A DNA stretch of 64,000 bases from the NCBI GenBank assembly GCA_015071005.1, contig SVIG01000006.1, forward strand, positions 1 through 64,000, given 5' to 3'. Both the position numbers and the translations under genes were made by a program. The notes under the pieces were generated by a model that was not told the DNA's origin, searched no databases, and was given only the letters and a program-made list of their open reading frames with translations. Shown here one piece after another: positions 7,201 to 16,000 of this stretch. The stretch's first letter is position 1, and every line of letters begins with the position of its first letter. This stretch comes from Clostridiales bacterium. Lineage in GTDB: Bacteria; Bacillota; Clostridia; Christensenellales; Borkfalkiaceae.

Positions 7201-10200
7201 AAGGCAACACGGAAAACTACATGACGTCCACGCAAATCAAAGCGGTGTACGCTGGTTTGCTTCGCAACGCGCGTGTGGTAAGATACAGTATGTATAACGT
7301 AGACACGGGCGAAGTGATTATCCAAGATAAGATTATCAACCGCGTCGGCAAAGCGTACTCGGGCGGCGGCAGCGCAGTACCTGCGAACGTCGAGTTGGAA
7401 ATTAGTCCCGAAGAGGCAGGGCTTGTTGCGAACGGTAAATATCGTATCGATTTAGAGTTCTTCAAGGATACACCCGTAGCAGGGGAAAGAGCGAGCGAGG
7501 AAAACACCTACTCCTTCTCGTATACGGTAGACTATGAAGCGCCGATTCTCGACGACGTACGCGTACGTTATTATAACTACAAGGACGGGAACGTTGAAAA
7601 GCAACGTATCTATTTGGATATCGACGTATTTGATAACCACTACGCGCAAGCGTTAATGCTTTGCTATCCCGTTACCGATTCCGAAGGGCAAGTCAGCTTG
7701 ATGTTGGCAACGGAGTATCCTACGCCCATTCGTGACGCAAATAAGAACGGTACGACGACCGTTTCGATCGAAGTAACGGATATCTATGAAAAACACGGCG
7801 GTCAGCTGTACGTGCAGATCGACGACTATGCGGTAAATAGCTGTTTGTATCAGCTTGATATTAACAAAGCAAACGCAAGCGTACTGCCCGAAGGCGGCGC
7901 GTTCACGCTCGAAGAAGGCTGTGAAAACGTAACGCTGGGTATTTACGAAACGCGTAAGATTGGCTTGACCTATGACGATTCCTTCACGGCGGCGGATCCT
8001 TCGAACTTCCTTTGGACGTCGATGAATCCTGGTATTGCGGACGTGAAGAACGGCGAAATCGTTGGTTTGAAGACTGGTACGACGGAAATTGCGGTAAGCA
8101 ACCGTAAGGGCGGCACGAAGAATATTCAAGTCACCGTTACGGAAGACGTACATGCGTCTCTTCCCAACGTACCGATCATTTCCTTCGGTTTGATTAAGAC
8201 GGACACCGAATCCCTTCAAAAAGCGGAAGGGGTGGTTGCGGTCAATGCGGGTAAGGAATTCGCTTTGACGGTTGAAGCGGATCCTTGGTATCATCCGATG
8301 ACGAATCTCCGCCTTGCGTGGAAGAGCTTGAACGAAGACGTGGCGACGGTAGATCAAAACGGCAACGTGCGCACCCTTCGCGACGGTTCGGCGGCGCTCT
8401 CTGCGACGATAGAAAGAAAGGTCGTTAGCGGCGGCGTAGAAAAATGGGAAACAACGTGGAGCTCGGCGAACGTGACCTTGAGAGTCCAAGACGAATTCCG
8501 CGTGGCAAACTTCACGCTCCAAGATTATAACGGCGTGGGCGGCGTAGTCAAGATTCCCACCGACTTGAATATTATGTATATCGGTGACGAAGCGTTCAAG
8601 GATAACGACAATATCACGAAGATTATCATTCCTTCGTCCGTTGTTCAAATCAATCCTCGCGCGTTTATGAATTGTACGGCGCTGGAAGAAGTACATTTCG
8701 TATCCGAAGATCATCGCCAAGACGAAAACGGCAACGATATCGACTACGGCGTGGACGAAAACGGCGAAAAAATCGTAATCGACTGGTCGGATTTGACGCT
8801 CATCTACGAGCAAGCGTTCTATAACTGCCCGAATTTGAGATTGGTCGACCTTTCCAACGTTAAGACGATTACGGTAGACTATTTGAGCTTTGCGGAATGT
8901 CCGAAGCTTGAAACGGTCGTAGATATGGCAAGCATCGGTACGATGCACCACCAAGCCTTCATGAACGCGGCGTTCAAGAGCGTAGACCTTACGGGCTTGC
9001 ACATGAGCGGACAATACGTGTTCCAAGGCTGCGACCAAATCACGAAAATTGAGACGGGTAAGTTCACGGCAATCGGCGATTATATGTTCGCAGGCTGCTC
9101 CGCGCTTACCGAAGTGGTTATTAAGACGCCGAAAGTAGGCGTAGGCGCGTTCTCGGGTTGTGAAAACTTGACGAGCGTTACCTTCGACGACGGCGTAGCG
9201 GCAGGAAGCAAGGGCGCGTTGAATTTCGATATCGGCGCGAGAGCCTTTGAAAACTGCGGCAAGAGCGCAAAGGTTGCGTTGAGCGTAGATTTCGGCGACG
9301 AAATCATTCGTTCAATCGGCAGCAGAGCGTTTGCTGGTACGAACATTAAAGAACTCGACTTCTCGCAAATGCAGGGCTTGAAGAGCCTTGGCTCGGACGT
9401 CTTTGCAGGCGTTGCAAGCATTGACGAAATCAAGATCGGTGACGGCGTTGATTTGGCGGCAATCCAAATGAATGGCGCGCCGTTTAGCGGCAAAACGGTC
9501 ACGGTGGCAAGCGGCTCTGCGTTGTACGTAGAAGAAAACGGCGTAATCTATAACGCAAATATGACGAAGCTTTTCTTTGTCAACGAATCGGTGACGGGTA
9601 AGTTCACGATGCCTACGTCGGTAAGAAAAATTGCCGATTATGCGTTTGCAAACAGCGCGATTACGGAAATCGTGATGAGCCCGAATTTGACGGATATTGG
9701 CAGCTACGCATTCTTTAATGCGAAAGTAGAAAAGGTAGATTTCAACGGCGCGGCTTTGAGCGAAATCGGGGTTGGCGCGTTCTACGGCTCGATGGTTAGA
9801 GACGTCGTATTGCCCGATAGCGTAGAATGGGTGAAGGATTATGCGTTTGCAGAATCGGCTATTCACACGTTTACGGCAAACAACTTGAAAGAACTTGGCA
9901 ACGGCGTATTTGAAAACTGTATCGTAATGCAAGAAATTACGCTTGTCGACGGTATCAAGAAAATGGGCAACAGCACGTTTGCGGGCTGTATCAACTTGGA
10001 GAAGGTTTCGCTTCCTTCCGTAAATAGCCTTGGAAGATACACCTTCCGCGGCGCAACGCAGCTTGTAGAAGTAAGCTTTGGCGCGAATGCAACGACGACG
10101 GGTACGTATACGTTTGCAGGCTCGTCCGTTGCAACGGTTGTATTCAATGGCGAACAAATCACGGAAATCGGCGCGGGCACGTTTAGTCAGGTTGGTAACG

Positions 10201-11822
10201 TATCGATTAAGAGTATGCACGAAGGTCAGCTTATCGAAGGTTTGCCTTCGAGCGTGAAGGCAATCGGCGATTATGCGTTCAACGGTGTACGCATTCGTGC
10301 ATTGAAGGGACTTGATCAAATCGAATTCTTCGGCAACTACTCCTTCTACAACACGAATTTTAGCGCTTTGGATTTGACGAGTGCGCTCGATATCGGTGAG
10401 ATGGCGTTCGCAACGCAAGATAGAAACGCGTCCTATACGAGCATTTCCATGCCCAACGTTATCCACATTAGAAACTATGCCTTCTTGAACGGTATGGAAG
10501 AAGAAGTGATCCTTCCTGCAAGCGTACAAAGCATCGGCGAAGGCGCGTTTGCATCGAGTGCAAACTTGAAGAAGTTTACGGTAGAAGGCGGTGACAAGTT
10601 CTTCGTTAGCGAAGACGGTGTGCTTTATCGCTACTTGGATAAAGCGGCGAAGAAATACGAGCTTGCGGCATATCCTGCGGCGTTGAACGCACAGGGCGAA
10701 GCTGGTGCAAGAGAGTGTTCGATTTTGGAAGGTACGGTTCGCGTGCAAGCGTATGCGTTCTATCAATTAAATAGCGGCACGATCGACAAGGTTGTCCTTC
10801 CGTACAGCGTGAAGTCGATTGGCGATAGCGCATTCTATCAAAGCGGTATTAAGCATTATACCTTTGAAAGCATTGTTGCTCCTATTTTGGAAACGGTATA
10901 CCGCTCTGAAATCGAAACGGCAATCGAAGAAAGCTCGACGATTGCGTACTACAAGGGTTATTACTACTCCAACTTTGAAAATCTTATCTACTATTACAGT
11001 GATTACGTTCGCGAGGCAAGCCCGATTTCTATGAGCTATCCTTCGAACGGCGAGGGTTATGATAACCATATCTACAAGCTCTATTTCGGCGAAAGAAAGC
11101 AGCTTGGTATCTATATGGAAGACTTGACTCGTGAAATCATTGCAAACATTGAAAAATTCACGGAGATGATTCCGGATATTCTTTCGTGGACGGAAAACGT
11201 TACGGAAGAAAACAAGGCGAAATTGGAAGTTTTGGCGGAAGAATTGAAGCAAACGCGTTCGAATTACAATACGGTGAAGATGAACGCCGAGCAATTCGTT
11301 TATATCACCGAGGAACTTTCCAATGCGCTTATGGACGTGGAATTGAAGGTGCGTGAAGCGAAAGCGGCTTACGGTATTGTAACCAAGATTAGCGGCTTGC
11401 AGCTTTATGAAGGCGCGGTGTATAAAGTCGATTATCTTGTCGGCGAATACTTCGATATGACGGGCTTGCAGCTGGTTGTTGTATACGAAGACTACTCGAC
11501 GGAAATCGTTGGCGTAGAAGAAATCACCCTTCTTACAACGACGGCGCTTACGAGCAGACATAAATACGTAGAAGTGTCCTGCCGCGGCGATAAAACGCGT
11601 ATCCCCGTTACCGTAACGGAAAAGAAAACGAACGCGGATGCCGACGATAAGAGAGAGCCCGAAATCTCTGAAACGCCCGAAACTTCCGAAAAGAAGGAAA
11701 ACAAGGACGGCTGTGGAAGCGTTGTTAGCGGCGCGACCTTGAGTGCAATTACGCTTGCAACGGCTTGCGTAGCATTGTTTGGTAAAAAGAGAAAGGCTGA
11801 TAAAGCCGATTCCGAAAAATAA
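4290..11822 (+). CDS. Giant cell-surface subtilase with BspA-type LRR and Ig-like domains
   Basis: This 2510-residue exported protein is built like a cell-envelope serine protease. After a signal peptide (about residues 1-29) comes an S8 catalytic domain with the full triad: Asp221 in VLDTG, His297 in HGTHVAG and Ser668 in SGTSMASP. A PA insert lies at about 470-625, with an Fn3-like region to about 880. Two Big_2-like Ig domains follow (about 1200-1400). A long run of LRR_5/BspA-type repeats (IGDEAF, IGSYAF, IKKMGNSTFAG) fills about 1403-2197. A helical region and a Big_3-like domain (about 2368-2447) come next. The end is GCGS, a hydrophobic helix and KKRK, with no LPXTG. It probably cleaves host or dietary protein at the surface. 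It has its own promoter and a GGGAGG ribosome site. Confidence 0.9.
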   Translation: MKKTTKRILCGALSAMMLSTVAIEGALRWKDADGSVLDSAATSAADVTFKNVTGQYDTSKLREENFNSNVIKNEDVAPQYETRTVMVTLDGKPLIKRAKGDVTEYIDSWSGDLAAAEIADEQDAFLTKLKKTGIPYSLEHRYNTVLNAVAIEVNTKYVSDIKKMSGVDSVVITTSYSAPKTAAVTSGGVTFNTTQVYDTGIYDSSKYAEKYGSEMVVAVLDTGLDYTHAAFQDFKTEGVDYAWSEEYVAQMLSSKNLVAEDRSGALTVGDVFISNKVPFAYDYADDDPDVYPSYSNHGTHVAGIIGGYDEGGYTDADGNHIDIPFEGVVPDCQLVICKVFTDDLDDPDIGGAVAEDIVAALEDCVKLGVDVINMSLGTSCGFTTTNDGDDEGKMLNSVYESIQDKGISLICAASNDYSAGYGGVYGTNLATNPDSGTVGSPSTFAAALSVASINGQQAPYVRANAGDPNRESVVFYEESRDIDGNPYDFVNDMYKRYGKTTFEYVLVPGVGDSTDYGSSVRSLFVDANGNNLNRIAVVKRGDATFQKKVEVAMKMGAAGIIVYNNVAGVIRMNLGEIDNPIPAVSITMNAGAALAQVQSYSKDELAAGKTNRVGTIELSAAYTAGPFMSEFSSWGPTHDLKLKPEITAHGGEITSAVPGGYGEQSGTSMASPNMAGFMALIRSYIEKEFGIDNPVEVNRLAMQLTMSTAGTVYDQDGLPYSPRKQGAGVARMENVIDYTQAYLWTDVERNDYRPKIEVFDNTEGVYELNFNVTNFSKTDDLTFKPTHLAMTETLSRDKLTVAEQARMLDRAQASWKVNGKALENGEKITVGAGKSASISVTLVLDQTEKDYINESFKNGMYVEGFLQLISETEGQCDLSIPFLGFYGDWDDAPMLDYTAFEVAADAQNDAIVEENKKKASVWETLPYTSYYNEKYILPMGGYTYLLAEDDEPMYVNEDHCAVSRYNEYYGEGNTENYMTSTQIKAVYAGLLRNARVVRYSMYNVDTGEVIIQDKIINRVGKAYSGGGSAVPANVELEISPEEAGLVANGKYRIDLEFFKDTPVAGERASEENTYSFSYTVDYEAPILDDVRVRYYNYKDGNVEKQRIYLDIDVFDNHYAQALMLCYPVTDSEGQVSLMLATEYPTPIRDANKNGTTTVSIEVTDIYEKHGGQLYVQIDDYAVNSCLYQLDINKANASVLPEGGAFTLEEGCENVTLGIYETRKIGLTYDDSFTAADPSNFLWTSMNPGIADVKNGEIVGLKTGTTEIAVSNRKGGTKNIQVTVTEDVHASLPNVPIISFGLIKTDTESLQKAEGVVAVNAGKEFALTVEADPWYHPMTNLRLAWKSLNEDVATVDQNGNVRTLRDGSAALSATIERKVVSGGVEKWETTWSSANVTLRVQDEFRVANFTLQDYNGVGGVVKIPTDLNIMYIGDEAFKDNDNITKIIIPSSVVQINPRAFMNCTALEEVHFVSEDHRQDENGNDIDYGVDENGEKIVIDWSDLTLIYEQAFYNCPNLRLVDLSNVKTITVDYLSFAECPKLETVVDMASIGTMHHQAFMNAAFKSVDLTGLHMSGQYVFQGCDQITKIETGKFTAIGDYMFAGCSALTEVVIKTPKVGVGAFSGCENLTSVTFDDGVAAGSKGALNFDIGARAFENCGKSAKVALSVDFGDEIIRSIGSRAFAGTNIKELDFSQMQGLKSLGSDVFAGVASIDEIKIGDGVDLAAIQMNGAPFSGKTVTVASGSALYVEENGVIYNANMTKLFFVNESVTGKFTMPTSVRKIADYAFANSAITEIVMSPNLTDIGSYAFFNAKVEKVDFNGAALSEIGVGAFYGSMVRDVVLPDSVEWVKDYAFAESAIHTFTANNLKELGNGVFENCIVMQEITLVDGIKKMGNSTFAGCINLEKVSLPSVNSLGRYTFRGATQLVEVSFGANATTTGTYTFAGSSVATVVFNGEQITEIGAGTFSQVGNVSIKSMHEGQLIEGLPSSVKAIGDYAFNGVRIRALKGLDQIEFFGNYSFYNTNFSALDLTSALDIGEMAFATQDRNASYTSISMPNVIHIRNYAFLNGMEEEVILPASVQSIGEGAFASSANLKKFTVEGGDKFFVSEDGVLYRYLDKAAKKYELAAYPAALNAQGEAGARECSILEGTVRVQAYAFYQLNSGTIDKVVLPYSVKSIGDSAFYQSGIKHYTFESIVAPILETVYRSEIETAIEESSTIAYYKGYYYSNFENLIYYYSDYVREASPISMSYPSNGEGYDNHIYKLYFGERKQLGIYMEDLTREIIANIEKFTEMIPDILSWTENVTEENKAKLEVLAEELKQTRSNYNTVKMNAEQFVYITEELSNALMDVELKVREAKAAYGIVTKISGLQLYEGAVYKVDYLVGEYFDMTGLQLVVVYEDYSTEIVGVEEITLLTTTALTSRHKYVEVSCRGDKTRIPVTVTEKKTNADADDKREPEISETPETSEKKENKDGCGSVVSGATLSAITLATACVALFGKKRKADKADSEK

Positions 11823-11843
11823 TCGCAAAAAGGAGAACGTACT

Positions 11844-12542
11844 ATGGAAGAAAAAATGATTCCCGTGGAAGAATCCGTAACTCCCGAAGAAGAAACGGTT
11901 GAAACGCCCGTGGAAGAAACGGTAGCGGAAGAACCTGCAACGGAAGAAACGCCCGTGGAAGAAGCGGCGGCGGAAGAACCTGCAACGGAAGAAGCGCCCG
12001 TGGAAGAAACGGCGGCGGAAGAACCTGCAACGGAAGAAGTGTCCGTGGAAGAAACGGTAGTAGAAGAACCTGCAACGGAAGAAGCGCCCGTGGAAGAAAC
12101 GGCGGCGGAAGAACCTGCAACGGAAGAAGCGCCCGTAGAGGAAACGGCGGCGGAAGAACCTGCAGTAGAAGAAGCGCCCGTAGAGGAAACGGCGGCGGAA
12201 GAACCTGCAACGGAAGAAGCGCCCGTGGAAGAAGCGGCGGCGGAAGAACCTGCAACGGAAGAAGCGCCCGTGGAAGAAGCGCCCGTGGAAGAAACGGCGG
12301 CGGAAGAACCTGCGCCTGTAGAGGACGTGAAGAAAGTGGAAATTTCTTGCTGTAAATGCGGAGCCAAATTGAAGGTGAAGATAGGCACGGAAATTTGTAT
12401 GTGTCCGAAATGCGGAGAAATTTTCAAGGTAAAAGCGACGCTCAGACGAGTAAAAGACGTTTCGCCCAAACAAATCACAAAGGCGTACGTAAAGGTAAGC
12501 AAGGACGAAAAAGGCAAATTTATCACCAAAGTCTTGCAGTAA
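11844..12542 (+). CDS. Glu/Pro/Val-repeat protein with C-terminal zinc ribbon
   Basis: This 232-residue cytoplasmic-looking protein has two parts. Residues 1 to about 155 are a low-complexity acidic region of about nine 15-residue units ([15 protein letters not shown] and variants). Residues about 163-232 form a zinc ribbon with CCKCG and CPKCG knuckles, then a short beta domain. The C-terminal domain is clearly homologous to the next gene product. AAGGAG lies seven bases before the ATG. It starts 21 bases after the giant protease gene and may share its transcript. No function can be assigned; the acidic repeat may act as a flexible linker or a binding surface. Confidence 0.75.
   Translation: MEEKMIPVEESVTPEEETVETPVEETVAEEPATEETPVEEAAAEEPATEEAPVEETAAEEPATEEVSVEETVVEEPATEEAPVEETAAEEPATEEAPVEETAAEEPAVEEAPVEETAAEEPATEEAPVEEAAAEEPATEEAPVEEAPVEETAAEEPAPVEDVKKVEISCCKCGAKLKVKIGTEICMCPKCGEIFKVKATLRRVKDVSPKQITKAYVKVSKDEKGKFITKVLQ
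11904..12312 (+). repeat. In-frame 45-bp tandem repeats coding for a Glu/Pro/Val array
   Basis: Near-identical 45-bp units (15 codons) are repeated about nine times in frame. High nucleotide identity, including at synonymous positions, suggests recent expansion and probable copy-number variation between strains. Confidence 0.85.
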
Positions 12543-12615
12543 TTCAAACAAAACTTGCGGAGCGATGAACAATCGCTCTGCAAGAGAAAAAATGAAAAAA
12601 GATAGGAGAATAGAT

Positions 12616-12876
12616 ATGGCAAAGAAGCAAATTGAAACGGCAGAAGTTGTCGCACAAGAATTCACGGTAAAATGCTGCGGTTGCGGCGCGAGCTTGAAAG
12701 TAAAAGAAAACGGCTCTGTATATACGTGCCCGAAGTGTAATCAAATTTTCCAATTACGTAGAACGGAAAAATTGGTGAAGAACCTTTATAAAGGACCTAT
12801 CAGCGAAGCGTACGTTGCTGTTTCCGAAGATCAAAAGGGCAACGTTTTGGTAGAAACCGAAGTTAAAGAATACTAA
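12616..12876 (+). CDS. Small zinc-ribbon protein
   Basis: This 86-residue protein consists of a zinc ribbon, with CCGCG and CPKC knuckles, plus a short C-terminal beta segment. It is a paralogue of the C-terminal domain of the gene immediately upstream (shared pattern: CGxxLKVK, CPKC, IFxLR, AYVxVSxDxKG). The start at ATG 12616 is chosen because ATAGGAG lies seven bases upstream; two upstream in-frame ATGs (12565, 12592) precede that site. It is probably cytoplasmic. The role is unknown; zinc ribbons of this size bind nucleic acids or mediate protein contacts. The two genes form an operon-like pair ended by the hairpin at 12967. Confidence 0.75.
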   Translation: MAKKQIETAEVVAQEFTVKCCGCGASLKVKENGSVYTCPKCNQIFQLRRTEKLVKNLYKGPISEAYVAVSEDQKGNVLVETEVKEY

Positions 12877-12966
12877 TGCCTTGCAAGATTTGATAGTAAA
12901 GGGCGCGAAGGATTTCCTGCGCGTGCCTTTTGCTTGCGTTAAATTGCTCAAATTAGGCTAAATTAA

Positions 12967-12999
12967 GCCGACCTTGATACTTTATCAAGGTCGGCTCTT
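12967..12999 (+). terminator. Terminator of the zinc-ribbon gene pair
   Basis: A perfect 13-bp stem, GCCGACCTTGATA paired with its complement around a three-base loop, is followed by TCTTTT. Confidence 0.85.
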
Positions 13000-13042
13000 T
13001 TCGTTAAAATTAGGCGTTTATTAAGCCGTTTTACAAAAGAAT

Positions 13043-13074
13043 AACCGCGCCGTAGGATTTTCTACGGCGCGGTT
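13043..13074 (-). terminator. Terminator of the 1487-residue lipoprotein gene
   Basis: AACCGCGCCGTAG and CTACGGCGCGGTT form a perfect 13-bp stem. On the - strand it is followed by ATTCTTTTG, 25 bases after the stop codon. Confidence 0.8.
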
Positions 13075-13098
13075 TGCGCTTTGGATTACGTTATAAGC

Positions 13099-16000
13099 TT
13101 ACGCTGCTACGATTTCGTCGCCCAACGTAAGGGTAACGTTTGCGGAATCCGCATAGTCGAGCGTTGCGCTGTATTTCTTGCCCGTTGCGATTTCGCAAAG
13201 CTCAAGCGTTGCCGTGCGATTCGCATTGTACGATTTAATGAGATAGGTGTATACCGCTTCGCCGTCGAGGAGAAGTTTACCAGGCGTAGCCGCCGCGGTG
13301 TCGTTTATGGGATCCTTATAGCCGCCGTCGAAGAGATAGGTTTTGCCGTCCATCTTCGCTTCGGTGAGGTAAAGTCCGTCGACTTCCGTTCTCAAAATCG
13401 CCTTGTCGCCGTTTACAAATGCGGTGCTCGCTTCTAAATCATCCGTGAAAGTAATCTTGTAGTAGCTGGTTTTGCCGGTACCGTCCGCTTCTTGCGACCA
13501 CATGAGAATGCCGTTTTCTTTGATCATATAGTAATAGTTCGTTTCATTTACCGCCGTGGCAGAGGTGCTGGTAAGCTTTGCAACACCTTGCGCGTAGGGG
13601 CTTGTGATACCGTCGAAGGAAAGGGTGACTGTTCTACCGTTTCTATTCGTGTTGTAAACCCAAGTGCCGAAAAGTTCGTCCGCTTTCGCGCAAACTTGAT
13701 AACCGCTAAAGCCGTCGGGGTTTTGCGAAAGAAGCATAGGGCTGCCTTCCAAATCCTTGCGGATATACAAGTAATATTTGTAAGGATTATTACCTTCTTT
13801 GTATTGGAAGGTAAGCATATCCACGTCGTAATAGGTCATTTCGACGGGCACACCCTTGAAGGTCGCGTGAATTATGCCGTTAATGTCGGTAGGGCCGACC
13901 GTGAAGGTCGCGAATTCGCCGCTGATTGCCCAAGTACCCATAAATGCGTTGCGGATATAGAGGGAAACCGTTTCCTCGCCGATTGTCAAGCTGTATACGT
14001 TTTGCGCTTTTACAAGCGAGCCGATCGTCTCTTTCGTTTCAAGGTTATAAACGTCGTAAGCATCGCCGTTGGGCTTATAGCCGTAAGCGGTCGAGCCGTT
14101 TATAGTAAACTTACCGCCAATCGTGAGCGCGCTCTTGCCGTCGAATGCGTAGGAGTTGCCGCTTATATCGATGAAGTCAATGTTCGCAAAGGCGTCTTTC
14201 CTTTCGAAGCTGTCCGCGCTGTTAAGGATAACCACCTTCGCGTCTTCGTCGTAGGACATAAGGTAAAGCTTTCCGTTGTAAGCAAACTTGCCTTGAAGCG
14301 CCGCGTCGAGGGTGTAGGGAACAACCGTTCTCTTGCCGTTTTCGATTAAGGTAATCGTACCTTCCATACCGACGTAGGGCAAGTGACCGTACAAGCCAAA
14401 GCCGTTGAAGTCAAATTCTACGTTCGTAAATTCAGGTGCGTTGCAAATCCATTCGCCGTTATAGTCGTCTTGGACGAACAAGCTGATAGCGGTGAAACCC
14501 GATTCGCTATTCGTGTCCGACAAGTACGCCGTTAAGGTGTTCGTGATAACGTCGTGCGTGAAATAGCCGAAAAGATCGTTCTTCACGTAAACGTCGTGGG
14601 GGAGATACAAGCATACGTAATTTTCCGTTTCACTTGCTTCGTATACAAGGTCTAACGAAGAACCGTCGCTATATACCGCCGTTGCCTTACCAATACCGCT
14701 TTCACCGATACCCAAAAGGTTGAGTACAATACCCGAGTTCGACCAAGAACCCACGTAGCTTTCGCTGCGGTAGAAGATTTGCGTCTTGTCTGCGCCTACG
14801 ATTTGAAGCGCGCCGCTCGCGTCGAATTCCGCCACGTAGCTTACGCCGTTCATTGTGAAGGAAATGCCGTTGCCAAGTACGCTATATTCGCCGCTAAAGC
14901 TTTCTACGACCTGTTCGTCGCAGGTGTAGCCGTCGCGAACGTAAGATTTATGCGTGTAGGTGAATTGATTGATGCCGTCGAAGGTAAAGGTCTTGTCGAC
15001 CGTCGCCGTCTTTGTCCAAGAGCCCTTGAAATTATCGTAAGAAGAAAGGGCTGCGGTATCGATTACCAAATCGTTAAGTACGCCGTTTGAATCTTTCAAG
15101 GTGAGCACCGTGCCAGCCAACGTGCAAACGTCGTATTCGGTGCGTACCGATTCTCCGTTTTCCACTTTTTCCACAATCGCACGATCGCCGTAGAAGGAGT
15201 AGTAAACGGTCGCGTCGCCGTTTTTTGCGAAGTATTCGCCGCGGAAGACGTTTTTCATTGCGTACAAGGGGGATTCTTCGGTATAGTACAAGCCGTCGTA
15301 GATTGCCAAGCCCTCGTCGGTGAGTTCCGCGCGGTAATTATAATAGGAATAGCGGTAGAGATCGAAGTTTGCGTCGTATACTTTCGACGTATCCGTTTCC
15401 GCTTCCTTTTCGTCGATAATGATTTCCCCGAGATAGAAACGGGAAAGTCTTGCGCTTTCAATGATCACCGTTTCGCCGTCGAAAGAGAAGTTTGCTTGTT
15501 GCGAGCTCTTGCCGTCCGAATAGGTCGCAAAGCCGTTTTCATCAAGCGTAATCGTAAGGGGATTCGCATGGTTCGGCACCATCACTTGATAGGTGCCAAG
15601 CACGGGGGTAGGGTCTGCAAAACCGACGTAGAGCGTTACGTTCTTCATCGGGGTGTAGGAATAGGGAACTTTCTGCGTGCAAGCTTCGTCGAAGAAGTAG
15701 CCGTAGGAAAGATACCCGTTGTCCGCTTGCAAATAACGTACAAGTCCACCGTTGAAAAGGTATTCGCCGAAGGACGCATACATACTCAACGATTCGTCCG
15801 CATTATCGAAATAGGTAATACTCTTAACGTTTTCTCCGCCGAGTTTAACGCTTTCCGTTTCGCCCTGTTCGTTCTTCGTCACGTAGCGGAGCTCAATAGC
15901 GAGCGTTACGTGTTTAATTTGGGCATTGCCGTCTTGGTCGTAAATGATTTCGCCTTCTTCGTTGCGTTCATAGTCGGGCTTGAAGTTGATGGTAGGGTAC

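Noticed and set aside
9312-10766. 484-residue - strand frame opposite the LRR region
   Set aside because: It is antisense to the repetitive LRR coding sequence. Stop-free length results from codon bias of the real gene.
11904-12312. CRISPR-like regular repeats
   Set aside because: The 45-bp units are contiguous and in frame with no unique spacers, so they are coding tandem repeats.
10767-12665. 632-residue - strand frame rich in Arg/Phe/His repeats
   Set aside because: It is the shadow of the Glu/Pro/Val repeat gene and the 3' end of the protease gene, both well supported on +. Composition is implausible and no ribosome site exists.
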